From: Bacteroidales bacterium
GTDB lineage: Bacteria; Bacteroidota; Bacteroidia; Bacteroidales; UBA932
Assembly (NCBI GenBank): GCA_024402135.1
Contig: JAKSJN010000005.1
Coordinates: forward strand, 115,017-179,016
DNA: 64,000 nt
Direction: 5' to 3'
In this document: piece after piece, positions 62,477-64,000 of the stretch
Layout of the letters: each line of letters begins with the position of its first letter
Numbering within the stretch: position 1 is the first letter of the stretch
Position numbers and translations under genes: made by a program
Notes under the pieces: generated by a model
What the model saw: the letters and a program-made list of their open reading frames with translations, nothing else
What the model was told of the DNA's origin: nothing
The model's database searches: none

Positions 62477-63140
62477 ACTTGATACAGATAAACAGTCCCG
62501 CCGCCAGTTCCTTTCAACAATTCTGCAGGCGGGACTTTCCATTCAATCCGCCTGGGCCCGTTCCAAGGTGGATGGTCTCTATGGTGTCCCTGAGAAGGCG
62601 AAGCGAAAGACGGCGGTTTCACCTCCCGGATCCGTCAGTCATGAACATCTGAATTCTCTGTGCAACGGCTGTCAGGCATGCATAAGCGAGTGTCCGGCCA
62701 AGGTGTTGAAGCCGTGTACGTCGGAGTATGGCATGGAAGGCATTCTCCAGCCTGTGCTGGATTTCTCGAAAGGTTATTGCGATCCGGGGTGTACACGTTG
62801 TTCGGAGGTTTGTCCGACGGGTGCCATCGAGAAACTGACGGAATCTGCCAAAGATGAGCTTCAGATAGGCAAGGCGGTGCTGGTCAGTTCTTTGTGCATA
62901 AACGCATCGGACGATGGGATATGTTCGGTTTGCGAGGAGGTCTGCCCGTGGGATGCCATCAAGATAAAGGAGGATTATACCAGTGCGATGGCAGGGGAGG
63001 GGGAGACCAGACATTTTCACAGATTCCCTGTCATAGAGGATATTCTCTGCACAGGTTGCGGTCTTTGTGAGTATAAGTGTCCATCTGCGCATGCCAAGGC
63101 GATTCACGTCGAAGGTCTGGCCGTCCACGAAGAATCCTAG
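62469..63140 (+). CDS. Tat-exported ferredoxin with four Fe-S clusters (NapG-like)
   Basis: A 223-residue protein read from TTG 62469, overlapping the upstream stop by 8 bp; no ATG is near. SRRQFLSTI at residues about 9-17 is a twin-arginine signal. Four cysteine motifs follow: CNGCQACISECP, CDPGCTRCSEVCP, CINASDDGICSVCEEVCP and CTGCGLCEYKCP. This is the pattern of NapG/NapH-type or MauM ferredoxins of periplasmic electron chains. Coupled to the exported aldo-keto reductase, it is the likely electron partner of that enzyme. Confidence 0.85.
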   Translation: MAKLDTDKQSRRQFLSTILQAGLSIQSAWARSKVDGLYGVPEKAKRKTAVSPPGSVSHEHLNSLCNGCQACISECPAKVLKPCTSEYGMEGILQPVLDFSKGYCDPGCTRCSEVCPTGAIEKLTESAKDELQIGKAVLVSSLCINASDDGICSVCEEVCPWDAIKIKEDYTSAMAGEGETRHFHRFPVIEDILCTGCGLCEYKCPSAHAKAIHVEGLAVHEES

Positions 63141-63192
63141 AAACTCAATACTGATCAGAATCGAAAAAACATTTCTAAACTCTATGATAAGT

Positions 63193-63873
63193 ATGAAATC
63201 GTTCAAGTTCCTTTTAGCCAGTGTCTTTGCATTTGCGGCTGTCGCATGCGGAGGTCCGAAGGAGACACATGTCGTTTTCGAAACAACTATGGGAGATCTC
63301 GACTTCCTGCTTTACGAGGAGACTCCTCTTCACAAGGCGAATTTCATCGAGCATGTCAGCAATCATGATTATGACGGTATGACATTCAACCGCGTGATCA
63401 AGGATTTCATGATTCAGGGCGGCATTTCTGATGTTGAGTACGAGACAAATCCTCTGTATACTTCACAACCGCGCGAGAACTATTCAGTGCCGGGTGAATT
63501 CAGACTAGAGGACGGGATATTTCATCGCAAGGGCGTGCTTGGTGCAGGCCGTGCGGACAACGATGTCAACCCGACCATGTCCAGCTACCAGATGCAGATC
63601 TATGTTACCTGGGGAAGGGTGTTCGATGATGCCGGTCTGGACAGGACGCAGGAACGTATCGACCGCGAGACTGGCGGCAAGATAAAGCTCACGGACGAGA
63701 TGCGCGAGGTTTACAAGACCATCGGCGGAACTCCACATCTTGACGGTCAGTATACTGTATTCGGCGAGGTCGCTGAAGGAATGGACGTTTTCGAACGTAT
63801 CATCAATATCCCTACCGACTCTCTTGATGCCCCTCTCACCCCGGTTGTTATCAAGAGGGCGTACGTGAAGTAG
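63193..63873 (+). CDS. cyclophilin-type peptidyl-prolyl isomerase lipoprotein
   Basis: A 226-residue periplasmic or membrane-anchored PPIase (signal MKSFKFLLASVFAFAAVAC, cysteine 19). The cyclophilin core has VVFETTMGDLDFLLYEE, HKANFIEHV, FNRVIKDFMIQGG (catalytic Arg in FNRVI) and a late FGEVAEGMDVFERI. The insertion around residues 95-175 is longer than in minimal cyclophilins, which is common in Bacteroidota. ATG 63184 is a possible alternative start. It follows the ferredoxin gene by 52 bp. Confidence 0.9.
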   Translation: MKSFKFLLASVFAFAAVACGGPKETHVVFETTMGDLDFLLYEETPLHKANFIEHVSNHDYDGMTFNRVIKDFMIQGGISDVEYETNPLYTSQPRENYSVPGEFRLEDGIFHRKGVLGAGRADNDVNPTMSSYQMQIYVTWGRVFDDAGLDRTQERIDRETGGKIKLTDEMREVYKTIGGTPHLDGQYTVFGEVAEGMDVFERIINIPTDSLDAPLTPVVIKRAYVK

Positions 63874-64000
63874 TCAGCAAGTTTTAGCTGGGCGTTCTAT
63901 TAATCAGTAAGCGCCTCCACTTGGACGTCGTAGCAGTTGCACTTATGACGTTCATGGCAGCACTCTTTGTCGCATATGCTGCTCTAAAGCTCTATGATGA

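Noticed and set aside
63888-64000. Possible gene at the right edge
   Set aside because: A plus-strand frame gives a hydrophobic stretch ending AALKLYDD and a minus-strand frame gives a Cys-rich tail, but both are too short or bounded by nearby stops. The window ends before either can be judged.

Overview
This window is chromosomal DNA of a Bacteroidota bacterium, most likely a member of the Bacteroidales from an anaerobic, fibre-degrading habitat. The evidence is the many TAnnTTTG -7 boxes (the Bacteroidota sigma factor consensus), families typical of the group (M64 and M49 peptidases, DUF4923 and BACON-like lipoproteins, an OMP_b-brl-type barrel, WG repeats), scarce Shine-Dalgarno sites, and anaerobic redox and xylan-degrading genes. 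The genus cannot be named from sequence alone.

Layout. 1-6000: VanZ-like gene start, MsbA-like ABC exporter, a probably inactive M28 peptidase, a TPR protein and a WalJ/YycJ-type metallo-hydrolase. 6016-12509: an AddAB-type DNA repair nuclease/helicase pair and a cupin. 12503-14876 (-): a tightly overlapped CYTH / two-TM protein / acyltransferase-like operon. 14955-16761: a DUF418 membrane protein and a lipoprotein nitroreductase. 16894-18634 (-): an XRE regulator with a palindromic operator and a secreted esterase.

About 18640-29290 is an AT-rich accessory island. It holds a zinc-ribbon protein, a dead small membrane-protein gene, a GC-rich IS element, a four-TM protein, a WG-repeat protein, a divergent 5S rRNA with a possible 23S tail, a DUF5674 gene pair, and an archaeal-type ATPase. 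The ATPase is bracketed by a duplicated 145-bp fragment and preceded by two equally spaced inverted repeats. 29290-31842: a tryptophanase/tyrosine-phenol-lyase-family enzyme divergent from an AraC regulator. 32006-37896: NodB deacetylase, M64 and M49 peptidases and a NagZ-type GH3.

37922-42909 is the most interesting stretch: a five-gene heterodisulfide-reductase-like operon (HdrC, HdrB, short HdrA, second HdrC, and a membrane-anchored HdrD fusion) in an organism with no sign of methanogenesis or sulfate reduction here. It is followed by two surface/envelope genes, an outer-membrane barrel, and a LytS/LytTR two-component pair whose promoter predicts a leaderless mRNA. 49661-56923: a xylan-type cluster (GH8, GH43, jelly-roll protein, three different esterases) without SusC/SusD. 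57084-64000: BACON-like lipoprotein, aldo-keto reductase, thrC, thrB, then a Tat-exported aldo-keto reductase/ferredoxin fusion, a Tat-exported four-cluster ferredoxin and a cyclophilin lipoprotein.

How it fits together: envelope proteases, esterases and glycosidases supply peptides and pentoses, while the Hdr-like complex and the exported ferredoxin proteins point to an anaerobic electron-transfer economy at the inner membrane. No tRNA gene and no CRISPR array was seen.
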